Shown here in pieces: positions 34,488 to 43,977 of a stretch of DNA of 64,000 nucleotides (positions are counted from its first letter, which is position 1; each line of letters begins with the position of its first letter). Position numbers and translations under genes: made by a program. A model generated the notes under the pieces. The model searched no databases. It worked only from the letters and a program-made list of their open reading frames with translations, and was not told the origin of the DNA. Origin of the DNA: Hyphomicrobium sp. (GTDB lineage Bacteria; Pseudomonadota; Alphaproteobacteria; Rhizobiales; Hyphomicrobiaceae); contig PERL01000002.1 of NCBI GenBank assembly GCA_002928735.1, positions 248,001-312,000 on the forward strand, given 5' to 3'.

Positions 34488-34593
34488 TGACACTGAACTT
34501 CCCCTGACCGGGCAGCGTTATCCCCAGCTCCAACACTGTTGCGTGTGCTGTCCCGTGCGCGCGGCACCCTCTCCATCATGCGAAGGACTTCCC

Positions 34594-35598
34594 ATGCGCG
34601 CGCCGACTTCATCCGCTGCCACAAAGGACACCACCGGACTGCCCGACATGAAGCTGTCGGTGCGCCAGGTCTTCGGCATCGAGTCGGATATGGAAGTTCC
34701 GGCCTATTCGAAGAGCGACGAGCATGTGCCGGAGCTTGATCCGGATTACCTTTTCAACCGCGACGTGACGCTGGCGATCCTGGCGGGGTTCAAGCACAAC
34801 CGGCGCGTGATGGTGCAGGGCTATCACGGCACGGGTAAGTCGACCCATATCGAGCAAGTGGCCGCGCGGCTGAACTGGCCATGCATTCGCGTCAATCTGG
34901 ACAGCCATGTCTCGCGCATCGATCTCGTCGGCAAGGATGCGATCGTGTTGAAGGACGGCAAGCAGGTGACGGAATTTCGCGAAGGGATCCTGCCCTATTG
35001 CCTGCGCTCGAACACGGCGCTGGTTTTCGACGAGTACGACGCGGGGCGGCCGGACGTGATGTTCGTGATCCAGCGCGTTTTGGAAGTTTCAGGCAAGCTG
35101 ACGCTGCTCGACCAGTCGAAAGTGATCAAGCCGCATCCGGCGTTCCGGCTTTTTGCGACGACGAACACGATTGGTCTTGGCGATACGTCGGGGCTCTATC
35201 ACGGCACGCAGCAAATCAACCAGGGTCAGATGGACCGCTGGTCGATCGTGACGACGCTCAACTATTTGCCACACGACGACGAGGTGAAGATTATACTCGC
35301 CAAGGTGAAGTCGTTCGCGAAAACGGAAGCCAAGCGCAAGCAGGTTGGCGCGATGGTGCGGGTCGCGGATCTGACGCGTTCGGCGTTCATCAACGGCGAT
35401 CTTTCGACGGTGATGAGCCCGCGCACGGTGATCACGTGGGCGGAGAACGCGGACATTTTCGGCGATGTCGGGTTTGCGTTCCGCCTGACGTTCCTCAACA
35501 AGTGCGATGAACTGGAGCGGCCGCTAGTGGCGGAGTTCTATCAGCGCGCGTTCGGCGAGGAATTGCCGGAGAGCGCGGCGAATGTTGCGTTGAGCTGA
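34594..35598 (+). CDS. cobS: aerobic cobaltochelatase subunit CobS
   Basis: CobS is the AAA+ ATPase that, with CobT and CobN, inserts cobalt into hydrogenobyrinic acid diamide in aerobic cobalamin synthesis. The 334-residue product has the Walker A motif Gly-Tyr-His-Gly-Thr-Gly-Lys-Ser-Thr (76-84) and Walker B Thr-Ala-Leu-Val-Phe-Asp-Glu-Tyr-Asp (141-149). AAGGA lies before ATG 34594, and the first 17 residues of the longer frame were dropped. cobT follows 11 bases later. No cobN is in the window. Confidence 0.96.
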   Translation: MRAPTSSAATKDTTGLPDMKLSVRQVFGIESDMEVPAYSKSDEHVPELDPDYLFNRDVTLAILAGFKHNRRVMVQGYHGTGKSTHIEQVAARLNWPCIRVNLDSHVSRIDLVGKDAIVLKDGKQVTEFREGILPYCLRSNTALVFDEYDAGRPDVMFVIQRVLEVSGKLTLLDQSKVIKPHPAFRLFATTNTIGLGDTSGLYHGTQQINQGQMDRWSIVTTLNYLPHDDEVKIILAKVKSFAKTEAKRKQVGAMVRVADLTRSAFINGDLSTVMSPRTVITWAENADIFGDVGFAFRLTFLNKCDELERPLVAEFYQRAFGEELPESAANVALS

Positions 35599-35609
35599 TT
35601 GCTCATCCC

Positions 35610-37490
35610 ATGACCACACCACCAACCAAACGCAAAGAGTCTCCCAGCGAGCCGCTGAAGCGGGTCGTCGGGCTGACGGTGCGCGCGGTGGCGGGCGATG
35701 AAACGGTGAATGTCGATTTTTCGCCGGGCAAGCCGCATCTTGAAGGTCACCATGTGCAGTTGCCGGAGCCGGCGCGGGTGCCTTCCAAGCGCGAGATCGC
35801 GGTGGTGCGCGGGTGGGCGGATAGTCTGGCGCTGACGCTTGCCTGTCATGACGAGAAGCTGCACCGGAAGCTTGTGCCGCCCTCGGGCGATGCGCGAGCG
35901 GTGTTCGAGGCGGTGGAGCGGGCGCGTGTGGAGGCGATTGGCGCCAACCGCATGGACGGCATGGCGAACAATCTTGCCGCCAAAATCGAGGATCAGTTTG
36001 CGCACGGGCGTTATGCGACTGTGACCCGGCGCGAGGATGCGCCGCTGGACGAGGCGTTGGCACTGATCGTGCGCGAGAAGCTGACCGGGCAGGCGCCGCC
36101 GCCGACAGCAAAGGCGCTGGTGGATGTTTGGCGGCCGGTGCTCGAGAAACGTTGCGGCAAGACGCTGAAGCAGTTGGCGGCGAAGACGGGTGATCAGGAG
36201 GCGTTCGGGCGGCTCGTGCGCGATCTGTTGCGCACGCTCGAGATGGCCGAACAGCCCAACGAGGGCGAGAGCGAAGAGAGCGAAGAAGAACAAGAGCAAC
36301 AGCCCGACGGCGGCGACCAGGAGGCCGAGGGCGAAGAAGACAGCAACGACGGCCAAGAGAGCTCCGGCGAAGAGCGTGAGAGCGAAGGCGAAGAGGGCGA
36401 TACCGCGGAAGCGGCTGATGCCGGCGAGACGCAGGACATCGAAATCGACGCTGAAGGCGAGGCGGAGAGCGATACAGCGGAGCCGTGGCGGCCCAACCTG
36501 TCGGTTCTCGATGCGCCGGAGAACTTTGGTTACAAGGTCTATTCAAACGCCAATGACGAGGTTGTCGATGCCGAGAAGCTCTCGACACCGGAGGAACTGG
36601 ACCGGCTGCGGGCGTTTCTCGATAAGGAGTTGCGGGTTCTCGCGTCGACCGTTTCGCGGCTCGCCAACCGGTTGCAGCGGCGGCTCTTGGCGAAGCAGAA
36701 CCGGGCGTGGGATTTCGATCTGGAAGAGGGCACGCTCGATAGCGCGCGGCTGACGCGGATCATCATCGATCCTATGCATGCGCTGTCGTTCATGCGGGAG
36801 CGGGATACGGATTTCCGCGACACCATCGTGACGCTTTTGATCGACAATTCTGGGTCGATGCGCGGGCGGCCGATCATGGTGGCGGCGTGCTGTGCAGACA
36901 TTCTTGCGCGGACGCTGGAGCGCTGCGGCGTGAAGGTTGAGATCCTCGGCTTTACGACGAAAGCCTGGAAGGGCGGGGAAGCGCGCGAGAAGTGGCTGGC
37001 GGCGGGAAAGCCCGGCAATCCGGGACGGCTCAACGATCTGCGGCATATCATTTACAAGACCGCGGACTCACCGTGGCGGCGGGCGAAGCGGTCGCTGGCG
37101 TTGATGATGCGCGAAGGATTGCTAAAAGAAAACATCGACGGAGAAGCGTTGGCGTGGGCGCACCAGCGATTGTTGGCGCGGCCCGAGCAGCGGCGCATTC
37201 TGATGATGATTTCGGATGGGGCGCCGGTGGATGATTCCACGCTGTCGGTGAACACCGGCAGCTATCTGGAGCACCATTTGCGGCAGGTGATCCAGGAGAT
37301 CGAGACGCGGTCGCCCGTCGAATTGATCGCCATTGGGATCGGGCACGACGTGACACGGTATTACCGCCGCGCGGTGACGATCACGGATGCGAGCGAACTT
37401 GCAGGCGCGATGACGGACAAGCTCGTGGAGCTGTTCGAGGAAAAGGCGGAAAAAGGCCCCGCAGGGCCGCGCTCACGGGCCGTGCACTGA
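35610..37490 (+). CDS. cobT: aerobic cobaltochelatase subunit CobT
   Basis: CobT is the adaptor partner of CobS. The 626-residue product has a helical N-terminal part, a strongly acidic linker (about 211-292, runs of Glu with Asp, Ser and Gln), and a C-terminal von Willebrand A domain with the metal-binding motif Asp-Asn-Ser-Gly-Ser (412-416), plus Asp-Gly-Ala-Pro-Val-Asp-Asp near 540. The layout is the same as in magnesium chelatase subunit D. The stop codon abuts that of the opposite CNNM gene at 37491. Confidence 0.96.
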   Translation: MTTPPTKRKESPSEPLKRVVGLTVRAVAGDETVNVDFSPGKPHLEGHHVQLPEPARVPSKREIAVVRGWADSLALTLACHDEKLHRKLVPPSGDARAVFEAVERARVEAIGANRMDGMANNLAAKIEDQFAHGRYATVTRREDAPLDEALALIVREKLTGQAPPPTAKALVDVWRPVLEKRCGKTLKQLAAKTGDQEAFGRLVRDLLRTLEMAEQPNEGESEESEEEQEQQPDGGDQEAEGEEDSNDGQESSGEERESEGEEGDTAEAADAGETQDIEIDAEGEAESDTAEPWRPNLSVLDAPENFGYKVYSNANDEVVDAEKLSTPEELDRLRAFLDKELRVLASTVSRLANRLQRRLLAKQNRAWDFDLEEGTLDSARLTRIIIDPMHALSFMRERDTDFRDTIVTLLIDNSGSMRGRPIMVAACCADILARTLERCGVKVEILGFTTKAWKGGEAREKWLAAGKPGNPGRLNDLRHIIYKTADSPWRRAKRSLALMMREGLLKENIDGEALAWAHQRLLARPEQRRILMMISDGAPVDDSTLSVNTGSYLEHHLRQVIQEIETRSPVELIAIGIGHDVTRYYRRAVTITDASELAGAMTDKLVELFEEKAEKGPAGPRSRAVH

Positions 37491-38780
37491 TCAGCCGCTG
37501 TCGTCTTCTTCGGACGCCGTGAGGCGTTTGATGCGCAGGGCGGCGATCTTGTTGCGGGTTTTGCGCAGCACTTCGAAGCGGTATCCGTGGAAGATGAAGA
37601 CTTGACCCGGTTCGGGGATCGTCTGGGCTTCGTGGATGACGAGGCCGGCGATGGTGGTGGCTTCTTCTTCGGGCAAGTCCCAATCCTCGTGGCGATTGAG
37701 ATCGCGGATGGCGACCGTGCCGTCGACATTGACGGTGCCGTCGGCCTGGGGACGGATCGACATTTCATGGGTATCGTGTTCATCGGCGATCTGGCCGACG
37801 ATTTCCTCAAGGATATCCTCAAGCGTGATTAGGCCCTGCACCTCGCCGTATTCATCGACGACGAGAGCCATCTGGGCCTTCCTTTTCAGGAACTGATTAA
37901 GCTGGGTCTTGAGGCTCGTGGTGTCGGGCACGAACCAGGGCTCTTGGGCGAAGCTGGTGATATCGAGTTTTGCGACATCCCAGCCGACGCGTCCGAGTGC
38001 TGTAAGAAGATCCTTGGTGTGGAGGACGGCGACGATGTTTTCGGGTTCGTCGCGCCAGAGCGGCATGCGCGTGTATTGGGACTTCAAGATTTCGTCGATG
38101 ATGTCCTGCGGGTCGCTGTCGGCCTCCAGCGTTTCCATCTTGGTGCGATGGATCATGATGTCGGCGACTTGCAGATCGCGCAGGTCGAGAATGCCGCCAA
38201 GCATATCGGCATCGTGCTTGAGGACGGTTCCTTCCTTAGCCTGGAGATCGATGGTGCCGCGTATTTCGTCATGGGCGGCGAGGATGTTGGCTGCGTCGTC
38301 GGCTTTGGTGGGCGTTATTTTCAAAATGAAGGAGACGAGCGTCTCGATCAAAAAGACGGCCGGCCTGAGGAGAATGATCAAAATGCGCATCGTGGGAGCG
38401 ACGAGCAGAGCAATGCGGTCCGGGTAGGCAATGGCGTAAGTCTTAGGTAGAACTTCGGAGAAAACCACGACGACGACCGTCATCAGGATGGTGGCGTAGA
38501 ACACACCAACCTCGCCGAAGAGGTTGATCAGCAGACTGGTGGCCAGGGCCGAGGCCATGATGTTCACCAGATTGTTGCCGAGTAGGATTGTGGAGATCAG
38601 CCGCTCGGGGCGTTCCAGGAGTACATTGACGCGCTTGGCGCTCTCGTCGCCTTCGGATTCGAGGGCGTGCATGCGGGCACGGGAGGCGGCGGTCAGCGCG
38701 GTCTCGGAGCCTGAGAACAGTGCCGACATCAGCAAGAGCACGATGACGACAGCGATGGTGATGGCGATTTCTGGGGACAT
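37491..38780 (-). CDS. CNNM/CBS transporter (HlyC/CorC family)
   Basis: A 429-residue protein. Residues about 5-185 form the CNNM membrane domain, starting with Leu-Leu-Leu-Met-Ser-Ala-Leu-Phe-Ser-Gly-Ser-Glu-Thr-Ala-Leu-Thr and containing Ser-Glu-Val-Leu-Pro-Lys-Thr. Two CBS domains follow (about 205-330, including Val-Val-Asp-Glu-Tyr-Gly-Glu-Val-Gln-Gly), then a CorC_HlyC domain. It follows aroB on the same strand by 130 bases, a conserved neighbour in Hyphomicrobiales. Likely magnesium or cobalt efflux; not tested. It is only distantly similar to the paralogue at 14429. Confidence 0.9.
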   Translation of the reverse strand: MSPEIAITIAVVIVLLLMSALFSGSETALTAASRARMHALESEGDESAKRVNVLLERPERLISTILLGNNLVNIMASALATSLLINLFGEVGVFYATILMTVVVVVFSEVLPKTYAIAYPDRIALLVAPTMRILIILLRPAVFLIETLVSFILKITPTKADDAANILAAHDEIRGTIDLQAKEGTVLKHDADMLGGILDLRDLQVADIMIHRTKMETLEADSDPQDIIDEILKSQYTRMPLWRDEPENIVAVLHTKDLLTALGRVGWDVAKLDITSFAQEPWFVPDTTSLKTQLNQFLKRKAQMALVVDEYGEVQGLITLEDILEEIVGQIADEHDTHEMSIRPQADGTVNVDGTVAIRDLNRHEDWDLPEEEATTIAGLVIHEAQTIPEPGQVFIFHGYRFEVLRKTRNKIAALRIKRLTASEEDDSG

Positions 38781-38910
38781 GAGCGGGTTCGATCACTCCG
38801 GGGGCGTTCAACGGGTGTTGTTCAGATCTGTCTGCATGAGGCGGCACAAGCGTAACACAGGCGGAGGGTCGCTTGGCGAGGTCCGGGGTATTGCGTGCGC
38901 CAGATTATCG

Positions 38911-40059
38911 TCAGCCGGCAATTTCCCGGTCAAGGAACGCGCGGATCTTGGCTGGGTCGACATCGCGGGCGACGTAAGCTTGACCAATGTCGCGCACGAG
39001 GATGAACGTCAGCTTGCCGTCGCGAACTTTCTTGTCCTGGCCCATTAGGCGCAGGAGCGTATCGGCATCCGCTTTGTCCTCGGGGATGTCGCTCAACCTT
39101 GTCGGCAGACCAACGGCTGCAAGATGCGTTTCAACGCGCGCGGCGGTGCCGGCGGGGCACAGACCTTCGCTTTCGGAAAAGCGGAACGCTTGCGCCATGC
39201 CGATGGCGACGCCTTCGCCGTGGAGGAGGCGGCTGGAATAGCCGGTCCAGGCTTCCAGAGCGTGGCCGAAGGTGTGGCCGAGGTTCAGGAGCGCGCGGTC
39301 GCCGGTTTCGAATTCGTCGCGGGCAACGATGGCCGCTTTCGCCTTCACGCTCGTTTCAATGGCGCGGGTGAGATCGGGTCCGGAGTTGCCGAAGACGCCC
39401 TTCCACTGGCCCTCAAGCCAGTCGAAGAATGGGGCGTCGCCGAGCAGGCCGTATTTGACGACCTCGGCGTAGCCGGCGCGCATCTCGCGTGCGGGCAGGG
39501 TGGCCAGCACGTCGGTGTCGGCGATGACAAGGCTCGGCTGATGGAAGACGCCGATGAGGTTCTTGCCTTGGGGCGTATTAATGCCCGTTTTGCCGCCGAC
39601 GGAGCTATCGACCTGGGCGAGAAGGGACGTGGGGATCTGCACAAATCGGATGCCGCGGCGGAGGATGCCGGCGGCGAAGCCCGCAAGATCACCGATCACG
39701 CCGCCGCCGAATGCGACGACGAAGTCGCCGCGTTCGAGGCCCATTTCGAGAAGACCTTCGCTGAGCTTCGTCAACTGCGCGAAGCATTTGGTCTGCTCAC
39801 CGGCGGGCAACACGATGGAGCCGGCGTGGCGGTTCTCGGCCTTGAGGGACGCTTCGAGGGTGGCGAGATGAAACTGGGCGACGTTCTCATCGGTCACAAT
39901 TCCGCATTTACCCTTGCCGATGCGGGTGGCGATGAGGCGTCCGGTTTCCTGCAACAGGCCGGGGCCGATCAGCACATTGTAGCTGCGATCGCCGAGCGAC
40001 ACGGGCACGGTCTTTTCCGCGCGGGTGAGGCCAGTCATGGAATGGGCGAGCGTGGGCAT
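38911..40059 (-). CDS. aroB: 3-dehydroquinate synthase
   Basis: AroB cyclises DAHP to 3-dehydroquinate, the second step of the shikimate pathway, using NAD and a divalent metal. The 382-residue product has Gly-Gly-Gly-Val-Ile-Gly-Asp-Leu-Ala-Gly (about 119-128), Gln-Val-Asp-Ser-Ser-Val-Gly-Gly-Lys-Thr-Gly-Ile-Asn (about 148-160), metal ligands Glu in Tyr-Ala-Glu-Val-Val-Lys (about 200) and the histidines of Gly-His-Thr-Phe-Gly-His (about 262) and Leu-His-Gly-Glu. It follows aroK with 25 bases between. An in-frame ATG eight codons in (MTGLTRA) is an alternative start. Confidence 0.96.
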   Translation of the reverse strand: MPTLAHSMTGLTRAEKTVPVSLGDRSYNVLIGPGLLQETGRLIATRIGKGKCGIVTDENVAQFHLATLEASLKAENRHAGSIVLPAGEQTKCFAQLTKLSEGLLEMGLERGDFVVAFGGGVIGDLAGFAAGILRRGIRFVQIPTSLLAQVDSSVGGKTGINTPQGKNLIGVFHQPSLVIADTDVLATLPAREMRAGYAEVVKYGLLGDAPFFDWLEGQWKGVFGNSGPDLTRAIETSVKAKAAIVARDEFETGDRALLNLGHTFGHALEAWTGYSSRLLHGEGVAIGMAQAFRFSESEGLCPAGTAARVETHLAAVGLPTRLSDIPEDKADADTLLRLMGQDKKVRDGKLTFILVRDIGQAYVARDVDPAKIRAFLDREIAG

Positions 40060-40084
40060 CGGGGTGCGGGTTCCGTTCGTTGGT

Positions 40085-40666
40085 TCAAGCGACCGGCACG
40101 GTCGCCAGTTTGGCTTTCAGCGCGGCGATGATTTCGTTGACGATGACGTCGTGGGGGACATCGCGGCTTTCGACCGTGAGGTCGGCTTCGGCGTAGATGG
40201 GATAGCGCTTGGCCATGAGGTCGCGCATGGTGGCTTCGGGATCGCCACTTTTGAGCAAGGGCCGCGTGTCGCGTTTGGAAACCCGGCGCATCAGAACGGG
40301 TAGCTCGGCGCGCAACCAGATGGAGACGCCGCGCTCGCGGATTTTGGCCCGCGTGTCGGGATTGATAAACGCGCCGCCGCCGGTGGCCAGAACCTGCGGT
40401 CCGGTCGACAGTAAGCGGGCGATGACCCGGCGTTCGCCATCACGGAAGTAGGCCTCGCCATGGTCGGCGAAGATTTCGACGATGGACTTCGCCGCCACGC
40501 GCTCGATCTCTTCGTCGGCATCAACGAAGCCCAGCCCCAGGCGCGAGGCCAACCGGCGGCCGACGGAGGACTTTCCACAGCCCATGAGACCGACGAGCAC
40601 AATCGACCGCTCGCCCAACAGGGCAAGCACGGCGTCGGTGCTAGATGTGTCCTTCTGCGGTTCCAT
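40085..40666 (-). CDS. aroK: shikimate kinase
   Basis: AroK phosphorylates shikimate to shikimate 3-phosphate. The 193-residue product has Walker A Gly-Leu-Met-Gly-Cys-Gly-Lys-Ser-Ser (26-34), the shikimate-binding Asp in Asp-Ala-Asp-Glu-Glu-Ile-Glu, the Gly-Gly-Gly-Ala (96-99) loop and the lid region Lys-Arg-Asp-Thr-Arg-Pro-Leu-Leu. ATG 40666 is preferred to the preceding TTG. It is the first gene of the aroK-aroB-CNNM run. Confidence 0.95.
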   Translation of the reverse strand: MEPQKDTSSTDAVLALLGERSIVLVGLMGCGKSSVGRRLASRLGLGFVDADEEIERVAAKSIVEIFADHGEAYFRDGERRVIARLLSTGPQVLATGGGAFINPDTRAKIRERGVSIWLRAELPVLMRRVSKRDTRPLLKSGDPEATMRDLMAKRYPIYAEADLTVESRDVPHDVIVNEIIAALKAKLATVPVA

Positions 40667-40896
40667 CAATGTCCCAAGCGGCGAGAGCGCTCCGAATCAT
40701 GCAAACATTTCGTGCGATTGGCCTGCAAATGCTTCCGCCCCCGTGTATTGCTCATCAGGGCGGGGAATTCAAATGTCACATCGGGTACGGCACCGGGTTG
40801 CGGTGCACGCTTCGATTTGTTTACCGTCCGGCGCGTCCTCGAACATATTGGTGCCAACTTACACGGACAGACCCTTACAGGAACGGATTATCAAAA

Positions 40897-41043
40897 ATGC
40901 CGAGCCTTTTCCGTTTCCTGTTCATCGTCGGTGCGCTGGCTGGGTTGTTTACGGCCGGCATGTGGGTTCTGGCGACAAAATATGAGCCGCAGCAACAGGA
41001 AGAAGTCAAAGTCGTGCCCGGCGTTAAAATCCGCAAAGAGTGA
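40897..41043 (+). CDS. small single-pass membrane protein
   Basis: A 48-residue product with one transmembrane helix (about 5-27, Phe-Leu-Phe-Ile-Val-Gly-Ala-Leu-Ala-Gly-Leu-Phe) and a charged tail (Gln-Gln-Gln-Glu-Glu-Val-Lys-Val-Val-Pro-Gly-Val-Lys-Ile). Short homologues in this position next to aroK/xerD are common in Hyphomicrobiales. It is 13 bases upstream of the 657-residue secreted protein and probably shares its transcript. Function unknown. Confidence 0.8.
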   Translation: MPSLFRFLFIVGALAGLFTAGMWVLATKYEPQQQEEVKVVPGVKIRKE

Positions 41044-41056
41044 GCCGGCCGGGCCC

Positions 41057-43030
41057 ATGCGCTCCTTATTTCGCCTCTTGGTGACATGTGGTCTGACGGC
41101 ATGGGTTGCCGCGCCACCCGTTGTTGCCGGCGGCATTCCCAGCCCGTTTGGAGAGCCGGAGACGGCGCGGCCGGCTGCTAAGAAGAAGCCGGCCCCCGCG
41201 TTATCCTCCGGCGATGATATCATTAAACCCAATGAGTTGCCGCCGGCCGCAGGCGGCGCAACCGGTACGATTGAACGGGAAGCGTTGGCCCCGATCGAGG
41301 CGGAGCCAGCCCCCGCTGCGGCACCACCCGTTGCAGGATCGCCGGCCACCGCGCCGCTACCACCCGGTTGGGGGACGACCGGTGGACCGCGTCCGGCCCA
41401 GCCGCAGCAACCCGCGCGCGCCGCTCCGATGCCCCAGCCCGTCGGGGACGAGGGATCGCGCGTCGTCATGCGCGACGACCTTGCGCCGGTGATGGCCCAG
41501 GACGGGTCTGGACTGCCGTACGAACTGTGGCAGGGCATGACGCTGGAGACGATCGAGACAGCGATCGCGACGCTGGAAATTCCGCCGCGCTCGCCAGCGC
41601 TGCATGAACTGTTCCGGCGGCTCATCACATCGGACGTGCCGCCACCGCAGGGCGGGGGCAGCGATGCGCGATTCACGGCCGTGCGCGCAGAAGCGTTGGA
41701 CCGGTCCGGCCTGATTGACGAAGCGGCGGCCGTACTGGCCAAGGATGCGGGTGCTCAGAGCGATCCGGTGCTGGCGGTGCTTTCGGCGCGGACAGCGATT
41801 GCGCGCGGAAGCCGCGACGAGGGCTGCCGCGATGTGAAGGCGATGAACGCGGCGCAGGGCGCGCTGCCACAGAGCCTCAAGGGACAATCGATCCTTGTGC
41901 GGGCGTACTGCGCCGCGGTTGCGGGGCAGAAAGAGTCGGCGCAATTGCAGGTGGCGTTGGCACGCGACGAGGGCGTGGAAGAGAGCGCGGGGCTCTCCGG
42001 CATCGACGCGTTTGCAACGGCTGCGAAGCCGCAGCTGACGAAGGGGCAGAAAGTCGGCCCGGTGGATTGGCGCATTCTGGAGCTTAGCGGTCCCGTTGAC
42101 GCGCGGGCGTTGGTGGAGACGGCAGGGCCCGGCGTTCTGGCGATCATTTCGCGCGATCCGGCGACCGATCCGGCAACACGGCTGGCAGCAGCGGAACGGG
42201 CAGCGCAATTCAATGCGCTGTCACCGGTTGAACTCGCCAAGGCTTATCGCGACTTTGGCGGTGGCGAGGCGGGAGCGGAGGGGCCAGCGGCGGATGCGGT
42301 CCGGCACGCGGCGCTGTTTCAGGCGGCGGAAGACGAGGCGACGCCGTTGAAGAAGGCGCGGCTCATTCGATCATTTCTGGATGAGGCCCGGCGTGCGGGG
42401 CTCTATTGGCCGGCGTTACAGATCATCGCGCCGGCGGCGGCGGCGATCCAGCGCGTGCCGGAAATCGGATGGTTTGCCGAGACGGCGATCGAGGCGGCGC
42501 TGGCGTCGGGCAATTTTGCTGGCGCGCGGGCGTGGGCGGAGTTTGGCAGCACACTCGATGCACCGGGCGGCGGGCCGGCGGCGTTTGTTCATTGGTTGGC
42601 GCTGGCGGACCTTGCCGATCCGTCCTTGAGCGAAGGCCGATCGCGGCATCTGACTGCATTGGAAGAGATGGCGCAGCGCGGACGGTTTTCGCCGGAGCAA
42701 TTGCACCGGCTGGCGACCGTACTTGATGCGTTGCAGATTCAGGTTCCGATCCCGCTTTGGGAACTGGCCAGCCGTACGCCGCAGCCCAATACGGGCTTTC
42801 TGCCCGAAACGGGCGTGCTGAGCGCGCTGGCGGAGGCGGCGAGAAAGAAAGAATTCGGGCATACCGTGTTGCTCACCATGCAGGCCTTGGGACCGAGTGG
42901 AGCGGAAGGCGCGCACATCATCTCGCTGGGCGACGGCATTCGGGCGCTGTTGCGGGCGGGACTCGATCAGGATGCGCGCCGGATGGCGCTGGAAGCGTTG
43001 TTCATGGGTTGGCCGCGAGCGGCGGGCTGA
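41057..43030 (+). CDS. secreted Ala/Pro-rich helical-repeat protein of unknown function
   Basis: A 657-residue exported protein. A signal peptide (1-24, Val-Val-Ala-Gly) is followed by a Pro/Ala-rich linker (about 40-120). The rest is made of alpha-helical pairs of Ala-Leu pattern, like tetratricopeptide repeats (for example Ala-Ala-Val-Leu-Ala-Lys-Asp-Ala and Ala-Ala-Leu-Ala-Ser-Gly-Asn-Phe-Ala-Gly-Ala-Arg-Ala-Trp-Ala). ATG 41057 is chosen because it gives a clean signal peptide; the frame back to 40460 is antisense to aroK. The family recurs between aroK and xerD in Hyphomicrobiales, often with misleading annotations. No catalytic motif is seen. Confidence 0.78.
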   Translation: MRSLFRLLVTCGLTAWVAAPPVVAGGIPSPFGEPETARPAAKKKPAPALSSGDDIIKPNELPPAAGGATGTIEREALAPIEAEPAPAAAPPVAGSPATAPLPPGWGTTGGPRPAQPQQPARAAPMPQPVGDEGSRVVMRDDLAPVMAQDGSGLPYELWQGMTLETIETAIATLEIPPRSPALHELFRRLITSDVPPPQGGGSDARFTAVRAEALDRSGLIDEAAAVLAKDAGAQSDPVLAVLSARTAIARGSRDEGCRDVKAMNAAQGALPQSLKGQSILVRAYCAAVAGQKESAQLQVALARDEGVEESAGLSGIDAFATAAKPQLTKGQKVGPVDWRILELSGPVDARALVETAGPGVLAIISRDPATDPATRLAAAERAAQFNALSPVELAKAYRDFGGGEAGAEGPAADAVRHAALFQAAEDEATPLKKARLIRSFLDEARRAGLYWPALQIIAPAAAAIQRVPEIGWFAETAIEAALASGNFAGARAWAEFGSTLDAPGGGPAAFVHWLALADLADPSLSEGRSRHLTALEEMAQRGRFSPEQLHRLATVLDALQIQVPIPLWELASRTPQPNTGFLPETGVLSALAEAARKKEFGHTVLLTMQALGPSGAEGAHIISLGDGIRALLRAGLDQDARRMALEALFMGWPRAAG

Positions 43031-43034
43031 TGCC

Positions 43035-43976
43035 ATGGCTGCGGACAATCAAACGCTGATCGGCAATTATCTGGAGATGCTTGCATCGGAGCGGGGGGCG
43101 TCGGCGAACACGCTGGACGCCTATCGGCGCGATTTGCAGGATTTTGTGCTGTTTCTCGACGGCCGCGATGTTCGTTTGCGGGAAGCCCGGCGTGAAGATG
43201 TGGCGGCGTATCTGGAGCATTTGGGGCGCGAGGGGCTTTCGGCGGCGTCGCGGGCGCGGCGGCTATCGGCAGTGCGGCAGGTCTACAAATTCCTCGAGGC
43301 CGACGGCGTGATTGCCGACAATCCGGCGGTGGGTGCCAAAGCGCCGAAGATGGGGCGCCCGCTACCGAAGACGTTGTCGGTCGCGGAGGTGGACCGGCTG
43401 ATGGACGCCGCTGCCGCGGCGATACCGGGCAAGACGGGGCGCGAGTTGGCACGCGCTGTGCGCTTTCAAGCGCTGCTGGAAGTGCTTTACGCGACGGGGA
43501 TGCGGGTTTCAGAATTGGTGTCACTGCCGCGCGCAGTTTTGGCAGGCGATCCGCGCGTGTTGACGATCAAGGGCAAGGGTGGGCGGGAGCGATTGGTGCC
43601 GCTCAATACGCCGGCGCGAACGGCGCTGGATAGGTATCTGACACTCGGGTCGGACCCCGGCGACAAGCTAGCGCCGATGCTCGCGAACAAATGGCTCTTT
43701 CCTTCGCGCGGTGTGGAGGGGCATGTGACGCGGCAGGCGTTTGCGCAGGAATTAAAGGCGTGCGCGATGGCGGCGGGACTCGATGCGGAGCGTGTCTCGC
43801 CGCATGTGCTGCGGCATGCGTTCGCCAGCCATCTGCTCGATCGTGGCGCGGACCTCAGGACGGTGCAGCAGTTGCTGGGGCACGCGGATATTTCAACGAC
43901 TGAGATCTATACGCACGTGCTCGAAGAGCGCTTGAAGAAGATCGTGTTCGAGCATCATCCGCTGGCAAAGCGGTAA
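43035..43976 (+). CDS. xerD: tyrosine recombinase XerD
   Basis: XerD works with XerC at the dif site to resolve chromosome dimers. The 313-residue product has a core-binding domain (1-100) and the catalytic domain with Arg157 (Gly-Met-Arg), Lys181 (Gly-Lys-Gly-Gly-Arg), His257 and Arg260 (Pro-His-Val-Leu-Arg-His), His283 (Leu-Gly-His) and the nucleophile Tyr292 (Glu-Ile-Tyr-Thr-His). The length and housekeeping neighbours, with no flanking repeats or cargo, argue for the chromosomal recombinase rather than a mobile integrase. No XerC or dif site was found. ATG follows the previous gene by 4 bases. Confidence 0.93.
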   Translation: MAADNQTLIGNYLEMLASERGASANTLDAYRRDLQDFVLFLDGRDVRLREARREDVAAYLEHLGREGLSAASRARRLSAVRQVYKFLEADGVIADNPAVGAKAPKMGRPLPKTLSVAEVDRLMDAAAAAIPGKTGRELARAVRFQALLEVLYATGMRVSELVSLPRAVLAGDPRVLTIKGKGGRERLVPLNTPARTALDRYLTLGSDPGDKLAPMLANKWLFPSRGVEGHVTRQAFAQELKACAMAAGLDAERVSPHVLRHAFASHLLDRGADLRTVQQLLGHADISTTEIYTHVLEERLKKIVFEHHPLAKR

Positions 43977-43977
43977 A

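Noticed and set aside
40460-41056. Upstream extension of the 657-residue secreted protein
   Set aside because: Antisense to aroK and the small membrane protein gene; the signal peptide at 41057 fixes the start.
43035-43976. XerD as part of a mobile element
   Set aside because: Housekeeping neighbours, no flanking repeats, no cargo, and length and motifs of chromosomal XerD.
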